Assembly: GCA_015099395.1 (NCBI GenBank)
Contig: AP024096.1
Location: 7,295,485-7,359,484 of the forward strand
Origin: Ktedonobacteria bacterium brp13
GTDB taxonomy: Bacteria > Chloroflexota > Ktedonobacteria > Ktedonobacterales > Ktedonobacteraceae
Direction: 5' to 3'
DNA: 64,000 nt
A program made the translations under genes and the position numbers. Below, piece after piece: positions 17,317 to 29,190 of this stretch. The stretch's first letter is position 1. Each line of letters starts with the position of its first letter. The notes below the pieces were generated by a model. That model saw only the letters and a list, made by a program, of their open reading frames with translations. It had not been told where the DNA came from and searched no databases.

Positions 17317-18714
17317 ATGGAGCAGCAAGACCGCATCATGGATGGAGATCTACAGACATTGGGTCTCCAATCCATTTTAAAAATGCTCGCCTTGAGTGAA
17401 AAGACCGGGAAACTCTATGTGACTTCGGGGCCAGAGACCCTCTCGATCAGTCTCCGCAAAGGGCAGATTGTGGGGCTTCACGAAGATGGTGTGCCGCAGC
17501 CTGACATGCTCGGGATGCTCTGTCTTCTTAATAAACTGGATCCGCCGCGAGCTCAATATATACGAGAACTTTCCCGTGGTGATATGCACCTCTCTCTCGC
17601 TCTCCTTGTAGAGCGTGGATGGATGGCAGCGACAGAGATGCAGCGCCGTCTGGAGTTTCTGGTTACCCAATCGATCAGTCATGCCCTACGTTGGGTCAAT
17701 GGACGTTTTGCCTTTCACCGCCAGGTGATCTCTATGGAGAGCAAGATGCATCCATTAGATGTCGACTCTGTCTTGTTAGAGGCATTGCGGCAGGCCGATG
17801 AATGGGAAGAGGTGATGAGTGAAGGGGTAACCAATCTCACCCTGACTACCGTCGCCCGTTGGCTGCCGGAGGTGAAAGATGTGCGTGGTATCGGCCTCAA
17901 TCAAGAGGGCATCGACGTACTCTGCCTGGCGAATGGAGAGCTCACGGTGCAGGCAGTCGCACTTGCATTAATGTTGCCTGAGGCGCGTGTCGCCCGTTTA
18001 ATGTCGCGCCTGCTTGAACTCAATCTCATAGAAGTCGTAGACACCGCCCTGGAGACCGAATTGCAGGGTGACCTTTCCAATATCATCATCAAGTGCCAGT
18101 ATCTGCTAGCGCAACAGCGCCAGTCGTCAAGTCCAGAGCAACATCTCTTAGGACTGGTTACCACCTTATCTGAATGCATTAACGGATTATTAGCACATCA
18201 TGGCTCATATGCCCGCAATCTGCGTGGGCGTGGCAATATACCACAGATAGAGATCGCTCGTTACCTGGAGCGTCGATTCGCTCCACAGGTACAAGCATTG
18301 TCCCAGCAACAATTTCCTATTTTGGAGACCGCCACATTTCAATATGGTCGACTAGATTGTAATGATATCTTGCACCTGAACAAAGTCGTCAAAGGTGAGC
18401 AGTTGGAAGAGTTCTACTGGGAAGCTGTACAGGGTCTGGTTGCATTTTTACGTATGGTCTTTACAGAGCTTTTGCGTGACGAAGTGGGCAACTCGCATAC
18501 AGGGCGTCAATTAATGGTCGCCTGGCGCATCTTTCTTTCTGAGATTGACCACGAGATGCAGCAGTATCAGATTTATCGTGCGCATCGTAACGCGCAGATG
18601 CATCGTGGTCGAGATAACGGATCATCATTAGGTGTTGTGCAGAATTGGCCACAGCAGCCCAACGAGAACAACGGAGATTTTTGGTCGCCTGAGACGCGAA
18701 GGAGGACAATCTAG
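17317..18714 (+). CDS. DUF4388 (PATAN-type) protein heading the taxis operon
   Basis: 465 residues. The first ~110 residues are a DUF4388/PATAN domain: DGDLQTLGLQSILKMLALSEKTGKLYV, then a short strand pair (SISLRKGQIVGLHEDG) and a helical continuation including a sentence-like repeat of the domain near 85-135 (LVERGWMAATEMQRRLEFLV, WVNGRFAF). The remaining ~300 residues are helical and without a motif I know. In cyanobacterial pix/pil operons the first gene (PixG/PilG, PatA-like) carries this domain fused to a receiver; here the receiver is a separate gene starting 3 bases after the stop. Probably a regulator or adaptor acting with the receivers downstream. Confidence 0.8.
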   Translation: MEQQDRIMDGDLQTLGLQSILKMLALSEKTGKLYVTSGPETLSISLRKGQIVGLHEDGVPQPDMLGMLCLLNKLDPPRAQYIRELSRGDMHLSLALLVERGWMAATEMQRRLEFLVTQSISHALRWVNGRFAFHRQVISMESKMHPLDVDSVLLEALRQADEWEEVMSEGVTNLTLTTVARWLPEVKDVRGIGLNQEGIDVLCLANGELTVQAVALALMLPEARVARLMSRLLELNLIEVVDTALETELQGDLSNIIIKCQYLLAQQRQSSSPEQHLLGLVTTLSECINGLLAHHGSYARNLRGRGNIPQIEIARYLERRFAPQVQALSQQQFPILETATFQYGRLDCNDILHLNKVVKGEQLEEFYWEAVQGLVAFLRMVFTELLRDEVGNSHTGRQLMVAWRIFLSEIDHEMQQYQIYRAHRNAQMHRGRDNGSSLGVVQNWPQQPNENNGDFWSPETRRRTI

Positions 18715-18716
18715 AG

Positions 18717-19151
18717 ATGGCTACAGAACCAACAGTACTGGTAGTAGACGATAGTCCTACGGTACGAAAAATCGTACAAATGACACTGCAACGCGAACAT
18801 ATTAAAGTGATTACTGTTGGCGATGGGCTGAGTGCGCTGACATCAGTAGCCGACGAAATGCCCGCTCTTATTTTATTAGATATACAATTGCCGAGGATGG
18901 ATGGGTACCAAATTTGCCAGATAATACGCAAACACTTGCAGTTTCGACAAATACCCATTATTATGCTGAGTGGGAAGGATGGCTTGTTTGACAAGATGCG
19001 AGGTCGCCTGGCGGGCTCAACTGAGTATCTGACCAAACCATTTGATTCCGCAGAATTAGTACAAACGGTGAAAAAGCACCTTGCAAATTGGCAAGAACGT
19101 GCCCCCTCTCAACAAGAAGGTGCGCGCCCTCGCTTACGCTATCGCGGCTAG
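18717..19151 (+). CDS. CheY-like receiver protein
   Basis: 144 residues, a stand-alone receiver: acidic pair in VVDDSPTVRK, phospho-acceptor Asp55 in LLDIQLPRMDG, Ser/Thr in MLSGKDG, and Lys in YLTKPFD. The last ~20 residues are a charged extension (QQEGARPRLRYRG). It starts 3 bases after the DUF4388 gene. By operon order it corresponds to the receiver half of PixG/PatA. It is presumably phosphorylated by the CheA-type kinase encoded last in this operon. Confidence 0.92.
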   Translation: MATEPTVLVVDDSPTVRKIVQMTLQREHIKVITVGDGLSALTSVADEMPALILLDIQLPRMDGYQICQIIRKHLQFRQIPIIMLSGKDGLFDKMRGRLAGSTEYLTKPFDSAELVQTVKKHLANWQERAPSQQEGARPRLRYRG

Positions 19152-19264
19152 TCTCCAAAGACGAATGTGCCATGCTCATCATCTATAACGGGGGCATACA
19201 ATAGCCGGATGCGTAGCCAGGACTTCCCAGTTCCGGTATGGCTTGATAGGAAAGGTTAAAGTGG

Positions 19265-19630
19265 ATGCCTGGTCAGAAAATACTTGTTGTGGATGATAGC
19301 TGGACTGAGCTAACCATGATCGTCACTCCCTTGCGCAATAGCGGTTTTGAAGTAGTGACAGCTGTCGATGGTGATGAAGCTGTAGAGAAGGTATTCAAAG
19401 AACGTCCACAGTGCATTGTCTTAGATGTTGTCTTACCGAAACAAAATGGTTTTCAGGTATGCCGAAAGCTAAAAAGCTCAGAAGTGAGTCGACATATTCC
19501 AATCATTTTGTTGACGAGCAAAAGTACCCCGTTGGACAAAGCGTGGGGTATGCGGCAAGGGGCTGACGCATATATAACGAAACCTTTTAATGGGGATGAA
19601 TTAGTGTCCAGTGTACGAAGCCTTATTTAA
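19265..19630 (+). CDS. CheY-like receiver protein (PixH/PilH position)
   Basis: 121 residues, just the receiver fold: VVDDSWTELTM, phospho-acceptor Asp54 in VLDVVLPKQNG, LLTSKST, and YITKPFN. RBS AGGAAAGG precedes ATG 19265. The gap of 113 bases from the previous gene is longer than elsewhere in the operon but shows no terminator. It fits the second CheY (PilH/PixH) of type IV pilus taxis systems. Confidence 0.92.
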   Translation: MPGQKILVVDDSWTELTMIVTPLRNSGFEVVTAVDGDEAVEKVFKERPQCIVLDVVLPKQNGFQVCRKLKSSEVSRHIPIILLTSKSTPLDKAWGMRQGADAYITKPFNGDELVSSVRSLI

Positions 19631-19732
19631 GGCTTCGTCATAGGAACAGAGTGGTGGAATGGATCTCCCTGCTCTCTGGTGTTGGTTGCATAGGATGCCT
19701 CTTGCTTCTTGTGCCTAAATGGAGTAAATCTT

Positions 19733-20335
19733 GTGTCCAGTGAAGATCAGAAAAAACGTGAAGCTTTTGCTGCTATTCAGCAATTAATGTCTCAGTCGCC
19801 TTCAATGGCGGCTTTGCAGATGCAGCTTGCCCAGGGGCAATTCGGTGTAAATGGCACCAACACTGGAGATGTTCCCCCTGCGGCTATTGGCGAACAGTAT
19901 CTGGTATTCACCCTGGCTGATCGCGAACTTGCTGTGAAGGCTGAATTAGTGCAAGGAGTCGAGCGGCTCGCAGAATTGACGCCGGTTCCTAATGTTGTTC
20001 CCTGGGTCAAAGGTGTGATTAACCAGCGTGGTTCGATTGTCTCCGTGGTAGATTTGCGGACGTTTTTAGAGCTAGAACAGGTCCCCTATACTTCTCGTAC
20101 ACGTCTTCTTGCATTACAATGTAATGAGATGGTGATCTGTCTGGTGGTGGATGGGGTTAGCGAGATGTTACCTATTCCTGCTACAGCCATTAATGGAAAC
20201 GTGCGTCAGACTACTATTCCACCATGGGCTGCACCCTATGCAACTGGTAGCGCGCTACTAACAAGTCGTGTAATGGTCATTTTAGACGTAGCGCGTCTAC
20301 TCTTTTCTGAAAAAATGCAGCGCTATAAAGCTTAA
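19733..20335 (+). CDS. CheW-like adaptor protein (GTG start)
   Basis: About 200 residues. I start it at GTG 19733 (VSSEDQKKRE) because TGGAG lies 8-9 bases upstream; a TTG/ATG-like start at 19709 is out of register with any ribosome site. The CheW domain covers residues ~55-195: YLVFTLADRELAVKAELVQGVE, TPVPNVVPWVKGVINQRGSIVSVVDLRTFL, and VVDGVSEMLPIP. CheW couples the chemoreceptor to the CheA kinase. Its place between the receivers and the MCP is that of PixI/PilI. Confidence 0.88.
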   Translation: MSSEDQKKREAFAAIQQLMSQSPSMAALQMQLAQGQFGVNGTNTGDVPPAAIGEQYLVFTLADRELAVKAELVQGVERLAELTPVPNVVPWVKGVINQRGSIVSVVDLRTFLELEQVPYTSRTRLLALQCNEMVICLVVDGVSEMLPIPATAINGNVRQTTIPPWAAPYATGSALLTSRVMVILDVARLLFSEKMQRYKA

Positions 20336-20411
20336 TAAAAAAATGTAGTGCAGCAGTTGTGGTGGTCTCTGTATAGATGGAGATATATATTTATCAATGG
20401 AGGTCTGGCGG

Positions 20412-22460
<2,049 letters not shown>

Positions 22461-22564
22461 TTGTTCATCCAGGCAGACCTGTACTCTTCGTACCTCCCTC
22501 GCTTGATACAAGCCTGGCAAAGTGGTCTGTTTGAGAGAAGTGAGGTGTCACGGCATCACGTGTT

Positions 22565-22607
22565 ACCAGGAACGCAGAGGGGCGATATGCCCTTCTGTGA
22601 CCCTGGT
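22565..22607 (+). repeat. Long hairpin between the chemoreceptor and CheA genes
   Basis: ACCAGG (22565-22570) pairs with CCTGGT (22602-22607), enclosing a near-perfect stem CAGAGGGGC/GCCCTTCTG. There is no T run, so this is more likely an mRNA processing or stability element, or an attenuator, within the 213-base gap inside the operon. Confidence 0.5.
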
Positions 22608-22673
22608 TCTCGCGCGAAGGAGCTTGGAGAAGCAGAGCGCGCCATCGATGAACGTGACACCCAGAATAGTTAA

Positions 22674-25600
22674 GTGAGTACGCGCAACATGTCGAACACA
22701 TTTGATAAACTATCCGTCCTCGACTCGTTTATCGAAGAGGTGAATAGCTATTTGCCAGAAATCGAGACGAATCTCGAGCGACTGGCTCAGTCACCTGGCG
22801 ACATGGATGCCCTCGAAGAAACTTACCGCCGCACTCACACCATTGGCGGTTCCGCTTCCATGATGGACTTTCCTGGCCTGGCTCATGTAGCTCATGGCAT
22901 GGAAGACATCCTGGGTGATGCTAGAGACAGTCTGATATCGCTTAATGAGCCCTGTCTGGGTCTCTTACGACGATCATTAGGCCGTTTGCATCAGCTCCTG
23001 GAGGGTATCCGCACAGGTATTGACGAAGAGGCTGTGATTGCGGAGGATGATGCCGATTACGCTCGCTATCGCGCTCAAATTGAGTCGCCTGCACCTGCAT
23101 CTTCCGGAGTTGCTGATACTCCTATGGAGAGTAACGGTTTCAGCATGCCAGCGTCGCCTGCTTCTTTCTCTTCACCGCCAGCATCGTCAGTACCAACTAT
23201 GCCATCGCTGTCGCCCATACCGCCCGTCCCTTCGTCGATCCCATCTTTTGACGAAGTTCTGGCTTCTTTTCGCACACAGTCGTCCTCGCCAGGTGAGGAT
23301 ATTGGTTGGCCTGAGGAGCCTGAACTGGTAACGCGCTTCGATACGACGACTTCGATGTCGCAGATTCCCCCGACTCCTCCAATTCAGTCCACACCGGCTC
23401 AGATAGCTTCTGTACAGCCATCACAGCCGTTGGAGTCTGGTCCGGCCTCTGTATCACTACCGCAGATCTCTCCAAGTGCACTGGATGCGTTGGTGGCTTC
23501 AACACGCCACTCGGCTGCATCTTTAAATCGCGATGGGTCTGTAACACAGGATCCGGAGGGGCAAAGCCAGTCAGGGCGTCAATCATTTATGCCGATGCAA
23601 CAAGAGGGACTGGATGCGACTGAAAAGTCAGGGCAGCCAGTTTCCAGGGGAATTGAAGCTGCTTTACCACCTATTTTGCCATCAGCTCAGCAACCACTAC
23701 ATACACCATCGGTCTTTACATCCCCCTCTTCATCGTATGAGGAGGCTTCTAACAATGAATTTATGCGACCCGGACCGATGTTTGGATCAGTAGAGTTACC
23801 CGATGCTGGTTTCTTGTCATCTGAGCCAGCTGTGGTTCCCTCTGCTGCTCTTGTTCCGGCTGAGGCTCGCCAGGAGCGTGGCGTTGATCAGGGTGAGACC
23901 ACGCAAGAAGTTGTGCTACCAGCAGCCTATGAAGATATGCAGCGTGAGACAGGCAATCTAGAGACGCAAGCTGCTACCTTGAAGACGGTTGTCTCGCAAT
24001 TGCGCGATGCGATGGTGGTCATTGAGGGTCAGCGCAGTGAGTTTAAAGGCTTTTTAAACGGCTCGAAAGATGCACTAGATCGTATGGAGGTCTGGGCCGG
24101 TAAGGCCATGGGCTTGAATCTACGTAATAGTCCTGAACAGGTGCGGCGCTACCTTCCGTTATCGGTTATGTGGGTCTCTAACACCAAGTTGAAGAAGGTG
24201 TTGGACCTCCTGCACAAGATTACTGGAGGCGTTGAGCTGACCGATGAGCAATTTAACGAATCCCTGCGGCAACTTCATGCATCCATTCAATCTTGCGGTG
24301 AGGCCTTTGAGCAGTTGTCTGCTGAACATTCACCACAGTTTGATACAAAGGACGGTTGGAGTCCCTGGCAGGCCAATGTTAACCATGACGCGGATCACTT
24401 TAGCGAGCGTGTGACATTCGAGCGCCAGGGAGATCCTACTGCACTGCGTAGGGAGATTGAGTCTCAGGTACGTGAAGAGTTACGTCAGGAGTACGAGACG
24501 CAACGCACGGTAGAGCCGGTAAATCTTGAAGCGGAGACGCTCAAGTCTATCGAGGATCGTTTGCGTAGCGAGATCGAGATTAAGGTCCGCCAGGAGTTCT
24601 TAAACCAGATCATGAGCGCTGGAGATGATGCGTCGTCTCTTGCCAATCGTCTGGCACCGGATAGTAGAGCTACTGAAAAAGGTAATGGCAGTCAGCCCGC
24701 GATAGATAATGTAGTGACGAACGTCATGCATCCACCTACCGGGTTCTTGCCTGTCAGCTCGCCTGGACCTACCTCGTCGGTTTTTTCTCCCGCTACCGGT
24801 ACAACTCAGCAAATGAACGATATCAACGAAGAGGCTGCTGAGATCTTCCGTCTGGAAGCTGAGGAGCATCTTCAGACGATCAGTATGCATGTAGCAGCTC
24901 TGGAGAAAGATCCGACTAATCGTGACCTGATCCAGGGTGTGCGTCGTGCAACTCATACGCTTAAGGGTGCTGCTGGTATGATGGGATTCTCAGCGATTGC
25001 TGATCTCTGTCACGTATCAGAAGACCTGCTCGATCTGGTGATGGAAGGGACGATGGCGATCTCATCCTTTGCTGTCAGTCTCATTCTGGATACTGCAGAG
25101 GCATTAGAGTCGTTGATCGTTGGCAATGTCACACCTGAAGTTGATATGAAGGTGCGAGCTGTCCACAAGCGCTATGCTGAGTTATTGGGCGAACGTAGCC
25201 CTGTAGCGCAGTTGATGGAACACGTCGATGAGGATCTGGATGAGATAGACCATCTGGTGCAGCCTGCTAATCAAATGGCAGACAATCAGTCCGGTGATGC
25301 CAGTATTCGAGCTGCTCGTAACGATCTAAGCGTTCGTGTTCGTTTGCAAAAGATGGACGAGCTGGTTAACCTCTTTGGTGAAATGTTGGTGAACCGCTCA
25401 GTTCTGGAAGAACGCCTCTCACGCCTGACCCGACTTGTCTCGGACGTTGTAGTGAGTAGTAACCGCCTGGGTGACGTTGGCCAGAAACTAGAGAGCCGCT
25501 TCGAAGCTGCAACGTTGCCCAGTGGTCGTTCAGTTCAGACCATGCCTGGTGAAGGCGATCATAGTCTGGTGGTACGTGGGAATGCTTTCCCCCCACTGTC

Positions 25601-27389
25601 GGGTGTTTCGGGTGTTTCGGGTACTCAGCATGCTTCTAATCCATTACTTCAGAGCGGTCAGGGCGGCACGAACCCGGTACCTGCTCACCTCTCTGAATTT
25701 GATGAACTGGAGTTGGACCGTTATACCGAGTTCCATCAGTTGGCACGTGGTCTGAGTGAAGGCATCTCGGACATGGCGACGCTAAGTACTGAGATGGATA
25801 CAATCATTCGTGAGTGTGAAGGCGTCTTCTCACGTGAGAATCGCTTGAACACAACCTTCCAGGATCGGCTGATGAAGGTGCGTCTGGTGCCGCTATCTAC
25901 AATGGTCCCCCGCCTCTATCGTGCAGCTCGTGCCGTTGCATTGAAGCAGGGTAAAGACGTCGAGTTCGTGATGGAAGGTGAAACTACCGAGGTTGATCGT
26001 ACCGTCTATGAAGAGATCGCAGGACCATTGCTGCACCTGGTGCGCAATGCAGTGAACCATGCGACTGAAACGCCAGCTGTACGTGTGAGCCGTGGTAAGA
26101 CACCGACTGGGCAGATTAAGCTATCGGCGGCGTACGAAGGTAATCAGATTATGATTACCGTGCGTGACGATGGTAACGGTATTGACCGTGAGCGTGTCCG
26201 GCAGACGGCCATTATGCGAGGCTTAATCCGTGCTGACCAGCATCTCAGCGAAGATGAGGTGGTGTCATTGATCTTCCGTCCTGGCTTCTCTACTGCTGGC
26301 GTCGTTAGTGAAGAGAGTGGTCGTGGCGTTGGACTGGACGTTGTTCGTGATAGTGTCTCACGTCTGCGTGGTACGCTCGTTGTGGAGTCCGCTCCTGGCC
26401 TGGGTACTGCCTTTACAATGACGTTCCCGACGAGTCTGGCGATTCAAAGTACGATGATGGTGAAAGTAGCGGGTCAACAATTTGCCTTGCCGACTGTCTA
26501 TGTTGAATCGATCGGGCGTCTGGACGGCTTTAAGCGTGCGAACTCGGGTGGACAGCCAGCCGTATTAGTACGTAACGATCTCTACCCATTGCAGATGCTC
26601 TCACAATATCTCGCGTTGCCGATGCCTGCGGCGGTTGAAGAGAAAGCGCAGTTGTTGCTGGTTAATGCTGGTGGACATCGCGTTGCTCTGGTTGTTGATG
26701 AGATCAACGGGAAATCCGATATCGTGATGAAGAGTCTGGGACCACACTTGCGTGAGGTACATGGTATCGCTGGTGGCACTGTCCTTGGTAATGGTCGTGT
26801 CGTGCTAGTGCTAGATCTCAACTCACTGCTCGCTTCTAACTCAATGGTGAGTAACGCACTCTTTGGACGTCGTGATGTTGTTCCGGCGTCACCTCCGGCC
26901 TTCCAGGGTACTGCTGGACCGGTGAAGCCGCAGCGAGTTGATGTATCGGCACCGAGCAACCGGAGCTTACCACAGCAGCCGAAAACCAGTACAGGTGTCG
27001 GTGGTGAGCGTGGAAAGCATATCCTGGTTGTTGATGACAGTCCGAGTGTACGTCGCGTCGTCAGCACTATGCTGAAGCAGAATGGTTGGGCTGTTCAAAT
27101 GGCTCGCGATGGTGTTGAAGCGTTGGAGATGATCTCCAATGAGACTCCGGCAGCAGTGCTACTGGATGTTGAGATGCCACGCATGGATGGTTACGAGTTA
27201 ATTTCGACTGTACGTGCGCAGGAACAGTATCGTACCTTGCCTTTGATTGTCTTGACTTCTCGTGCGGCTTCCAAGCATCAGCAGCGTGCTATGTCGCTGG
27301 GTGCTAGCTCGTATGTTGTTAAGCCATATCAAGATGAGGAGTTGCTCAACACCATCAACTCGTTGGTGTATGGAGCCGCTACTCGCTAG
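22674..27389 (+). CDS. Giant CheA-type hybrid kinase with two Hpt domains and a receiver
   Basis: 1571 residues from GTG 22674 (ATG 22689 is an alternative; neither has a strong RBS). Order: Hpt 1 (~10-130, His55 in RRTHTIGGS); a long Pro/Ser/Gln linker (~140-400); a helical region with coiled coil (~410-660); Hpt 2 (~715-840, His761 in RATHTLKGAAGMMGF); the CheA dimer domain (~890-1060, with QKMDELVNLFGEMLVNRSVLEER and FQDRLMKVRLVPLSTMVPRL); the ATPase (N box LLHLVRNAVNHA, G1 VRDDGNGIDR, G2 GRGVGLDVV); a CheW-like domain (~1260-1390); and a receiver at ~1440-1565 with Asp1498 in LLDVEMPRMDG. This matches PixL/PilL-type kinases. It presumably phosphorylates its own receiver and the two CheY proteins upstream. 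Confidence 0.93.
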   Translation: MSTRNMSNTFDKLSVLDSFIEEVNSYLPEIETNLERLAQSPGDMDALEETYRRTHTIGGSASMMDFPGLAHVAHGMEDILGDARDSLISLNEPCLGLLRRSLGRLHQLLEGIRTGIDEEAVIAEDDADYARYRAQIESPAPASSGVADTPMESNGFSMPASPASFSSPPASSVPTMPSLSPIPPVPSSIPSFDEVLASFRTQSSSPGEDIGWPEEPELVTRFDTTTSMSQIPPTPPIQSTPAQIASVQPSQPLESGPASVSLPQISPSALDALVASTRHSAASLNRDGSVTQDPEGQSQSGRQSFMPMQQEGLDATEKSGQPVSRGIEAALPPILPSAQQPLHTPSVFTSPSSSYEEASNNEFMRPGPMFGSVELPDAGFLSSEPAVVPSAALVPAEARQERGVDQGETTQEVVLPAAYEDMQRETGNLETQAATLKTVVSQLRDAMVVIEGQRSEFKGFLNGSKDALDRMEVWAGKAMGLNLRNSPEQVRRYLPLSVMWVSNTKLKKVLDLLHKITGGVELTDEQFNESLRQLHASIQSCGEAFEQLSAEHSPQFDTKDGWSPWQANVNHDADHFSERVTFERQGDPTALRREIESQVREELRQEYETQRTVEPVNLEAETLKSIEDRLRSEIEIKVRQEFLNQIMSAGDDASSLANRLAPDSRATEKGNGSQPAIDNVVTNVMHPPTGFLPVSSPGPTSSVFSPATGTTQQMNDINEEAAEIFRLEAEEHLQTISMHVAALEKDPTNRDLIQGVRRATHTLKGAAGMMGFSAIADLCHVSEDLLDLVMEGTMAISSFAVSLILDTAEALESLIVGNVTPEVDMKVRAVHKRYAELLGERSPVAQLMEHVDEDLDEIDHLVQPANQMADNQSGDASIRAARNDLSVRVRLQKMDELVNLFGEMLVNRSVLEERLSRLTRLVSDVVVSSNRLGDVGQKLESRFEAATLPSGRSVQTMPGEGDHSLVVRGNAFPPLSGVSGVSGTQHASNPLLQSGQGGTNPVPAHLSEFDELELDRYTEFHQLARGLSEGISDMATLSTEMDTIIRECEGVFSRENRLNTTFQDRLMKVRLVPLSTMVPRLYRAARAVALKQGKDVEFVMEGETTEVDRTVYEEIAGPLLHLVRNAVNHATETPAVRVSRGKTPTGQIKLSAAYEGNQIMITVRDDGNGIDRERVRQTAIMRGLIRADQHLSEDEVVSLIFRPGFSTAGVVSEESGRGVGLDVVRDSVSRLRGTLVVESAPGLGTAFTMTFPTSLAIQSTMMVKVAGQQFALPTVYVESIGRLDGFKRANSGGQPAVLVRNDLYPLQMLSQYLALPMPAAVEEKAQLLLVNAGGHRVALVVDEINGKSDIVMKSLGPHLREVHGIAGGTVLGNGRVVLVLDLNSLLASNSMVSNALFGRRDVVPASPPAFQGTAGPVKPQRVDVSAPSNRSLPQQPKTSTGVGGERGKHILVVDDSPSVRRVVSTMLKQNGWAVQMARDGVEALEMISNETPAAVLLDVEMPRMDGYELISTVRAQEQYRTLPLIVLTSRAASKHQQRAMSLGASSYVVKPYQDEELLNTINSLVYGAATR

Positions 27390-27426
27390 CATTAAACAGG
27401 AATACCGGGAGTGAATGCTCCTGATA

Positions 27427-27470
27427 GGGGGTAAGATTCGAGAGTTGAACTCTCCATCTTACCCCCTTGT
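27427..27470 (+). terminator. Strong terminator-like hairpin after the CheA gene
   Basis: GGGGGTAAGAT (27427-27437) pairs with ATCTTACCCCC (27456-27466), with an inner AGAGT/ACTCT stem, followed by TTGTTGT. It ends most of the taxis operon message. Confidence 0.75.
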
Positions 27471-27532
27471 TGTCATTGATGCGTATTACAAATGTGATTG
27501 TTACTGGATCTAAAGTGTGAGGTAGGTTTTGT

Positions 27533-27952
27533 ATGGGTGTTGAACGCGCAGTAACACGCTGGTATCTTCAGCGTCAGACCATCCTCAATGAGATTGCACA
27601 ATTAGAACAGCGGATAGCTGAAATTCAACGTGTGAATATGCTGGCGATAGAGGTTACATCTGAGAAGGCACAGGTAATCGTCGCTACTACGTCTATCGAC
27701 ACTACTGCTGAGAGTGTTGAGAGCGCTAAGAGCACCGAGAATACTGATATTGTTGAAAGAGTCGAGCAATCGGCGGCGGAATCAGTAAGTTTAAGTATGT
27801 CGGTACTGCGGGTCTCTCTCTCTATCAAGCGCATTATTGCCTCTTCTGATCAGACACTGACCCCAGAGGTTGCAGAATTGGTCCGCCAGTTGCAGCAGGT
27901 TCATGCCAGGCTAGTGCTGCTTGGTCCCTGCCCGCGACCAATGATGGGATAG
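27533..27952 (+). CDS. Unknown coiled-coil protein, 139 residues
   Basis: ATG 27533 behind GAGGTAGG. No family is recognised. The N-terminal 35 residues form a likely amphipathic coiled coil (RQTILNEIAQLEQRIAEIQ). Residues 45-90 are Ser/Thr/Glu-rich and probably disordered. The C-terminal part is again helical with heptad spacing (VAELVRQLQQVHARLVLLG) and ends in CPRP. It lies 66 bases after the terminator of the taxis operon and ends at a bidirectional terminator shared with leuB. Read-through from the taxis operon is possible, so a link to that system is a guess. Confidence 0.65.
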   Translation: MGVERAVTRWYLQRQTILNEIAQLEQRIAEIQRVNMLAIEVTSEKAQVIVATTSIDTTAESVESAKSTENTDIVERVEQSAAESVSLSMSVLRVSLSIKRIIASSDQTLTPEVAELVRQLQQVHARLVLLGPCPRPMMG

Positions 27953-27990
27953 TGTTGCTGTCTCAGCATGCATTGCAAGAGAAGATAGCA

Positions 27991-28034
27991 AGAGACCTAT
28001 CCGCACGTTCTGGTTATGCGGATAGGTCTCTTTA
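27991..28034. terminator. Bidirectional terminator
   Basis: AGAGACCTATCCGCA (27991-28005) and TGCGGATAGGTCTCT (28017-28031), a perfect 15-bp stem with an 11-base loop, T-rich after it on the plus strand. It separates the 27533 gene and leuB, which converge. Confidence 0.85.
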
Positions 28035-28062
28035 TTGTGTATCCTTGTCAGGACTGATCGTG

Positions 28063-29190
28063 CTATGCGCGGACCTGTGTGAGGGTGTCCACAATATACC
28101 GACCCATCTCCTGTGTATTGACGATCTGAGCGCCCTCTTCACGCAGATCTTCTGTGCGATAGCCTGCCTCAATAACCTGCTCGACTGCGGACTCGATCGC
28201 CGCAGCCTCATCTTTCAGCCCCAATGAGTAGCGCAGAAGTAGCGCGGCAGACAGGATACTGGCGATAGGATTAGCCTTCCCCTGACCAGCGATATCTGGA
28301 GCAGAGCCATGAATGGGCTCGTAGAGACCAAAGCGTCCATATGCGGTCTCGCGTGTGCCCAGGCTTGCTGAAGGGAGCATACCCATAGAGCCAGCCAGCA
28401 CTGAGGCCTCATCGGTCAAGATATCGCCAAAGAGGTTTTCTGTAACAATGACATCAAAGCTAGTTGGCTTACGGATCAAGTGCATCGCGCAGGCATCGAC
28501 TAGCAGATGTTCAAAGGTTACATCGGGATATTCTTGCGCAACCCTGTTAGCCACTTTGCGCCAGAGCACTGAAGAGCTCAGCACATTGGCCTTATCGACC
28601 GAGGTCACCTTCTTTTTGCGATCGCGGGCTGCCTCAAAAGCGACGCGCAAGATGCGTTCAATCTCATTTTCCGTGTACAAAAGAGTATCGATCGCCTCAA
28701 TCCCGTGCTCTGTCTCACGAATCTCGCTAGGCTTACCCGGTACCGGTGGTTCCAGGTGTCCATAATAGAGACCAGCAGTCAATTCACGGACAACCAGCAT
28801 ATCTGTACCCTGTACGATCTCAGCCTTAATCGGAGAAGCACCCAGCAGTGCCTCGAAGGCTTTGACCGGGCGTAGGTTCGCAAAGAGTTGTAGCCCTTTG
28901 CGTAGTTTAAAGAGTGCCTGTTCCGGTTTTACCTTAAACGAGCCATCATACCGGGGGAGGCCGCCGACTGCGCCAAAAAGGATCGCATCACTTTGTTGAC
29001 AGAGCGCCAGCGTCTCGGCTGAAATAGCCTCACCTTCGGCTTCAATTGCGGCGACGCCAACGAGTCGCTGATGAAAAGTGAAAGAGTGGCCGAAGCGAGA
29101 TCCGACGGCATTTAAGACCTGGAGCGCCTGCTCCGTGACCTCTGGTCCAATGCCATCGCCTGCTAGAACGGTAATCGTATATGTTCCCAT
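28063..29190 (-). CDS. leuB: 3-isopropylmalate dehydrogenase
   Basis: 375 residues. It converts 3-isopropylmalate to 2-oxoisocaproate precursor with NAD+ in leucine synthesis. Signature features: ITVLAGDGIGPEVTEQAL at the start, FGAVGGLPRYD, the substrate Arg region (LRKGLQLFANLRPVKAF), VVRELTAGLYYG, the catalytic Lys in TSVDKANVL, the metal-binding DIVTENLFGDILTDEASVL region (read as VIVTENLFGDILTDE), and GLYEPIHGSAPDIAGQGKANP. The last motif and the lack of isocitrate-type substrate residues identify it as IPMDH. It stands alone here; leuA, leuC and leuD are not in the window. Confidence 0.95.
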   Translation of the reverse strand: MGTYTITVLAGDGIGPEVTEQALQVLNAVGSRFGHSFTFHQRLVGVAAIEAEGEAISAETLALCQQSDAILFGAVGGLPRYDGSFKVKPEQALFKLRKGLQLFANLRPVKAFEALLGASPIKAEIVQGTDMLVVRELTAGLYYGHLEPPVPGKPSEIRETEHGIEAIDTLLYTENEIERILRVAFEAARDRKKKVTSVDKANVLSSSVLWRKVANRVAQEYPDVTFEHLLVDACAMHLIRKPTSFDVIVTENLFGDILTDEASVLAGSMGMLPSASLGTRETAYGRFGLYEPIHGSAPDIAGQGKANPIASILSAALLLRYSLGLKDEAAAIESAVEQVIEAGYRTEDLREEGAQIVNTQEMGRYIVDTLTQVRA

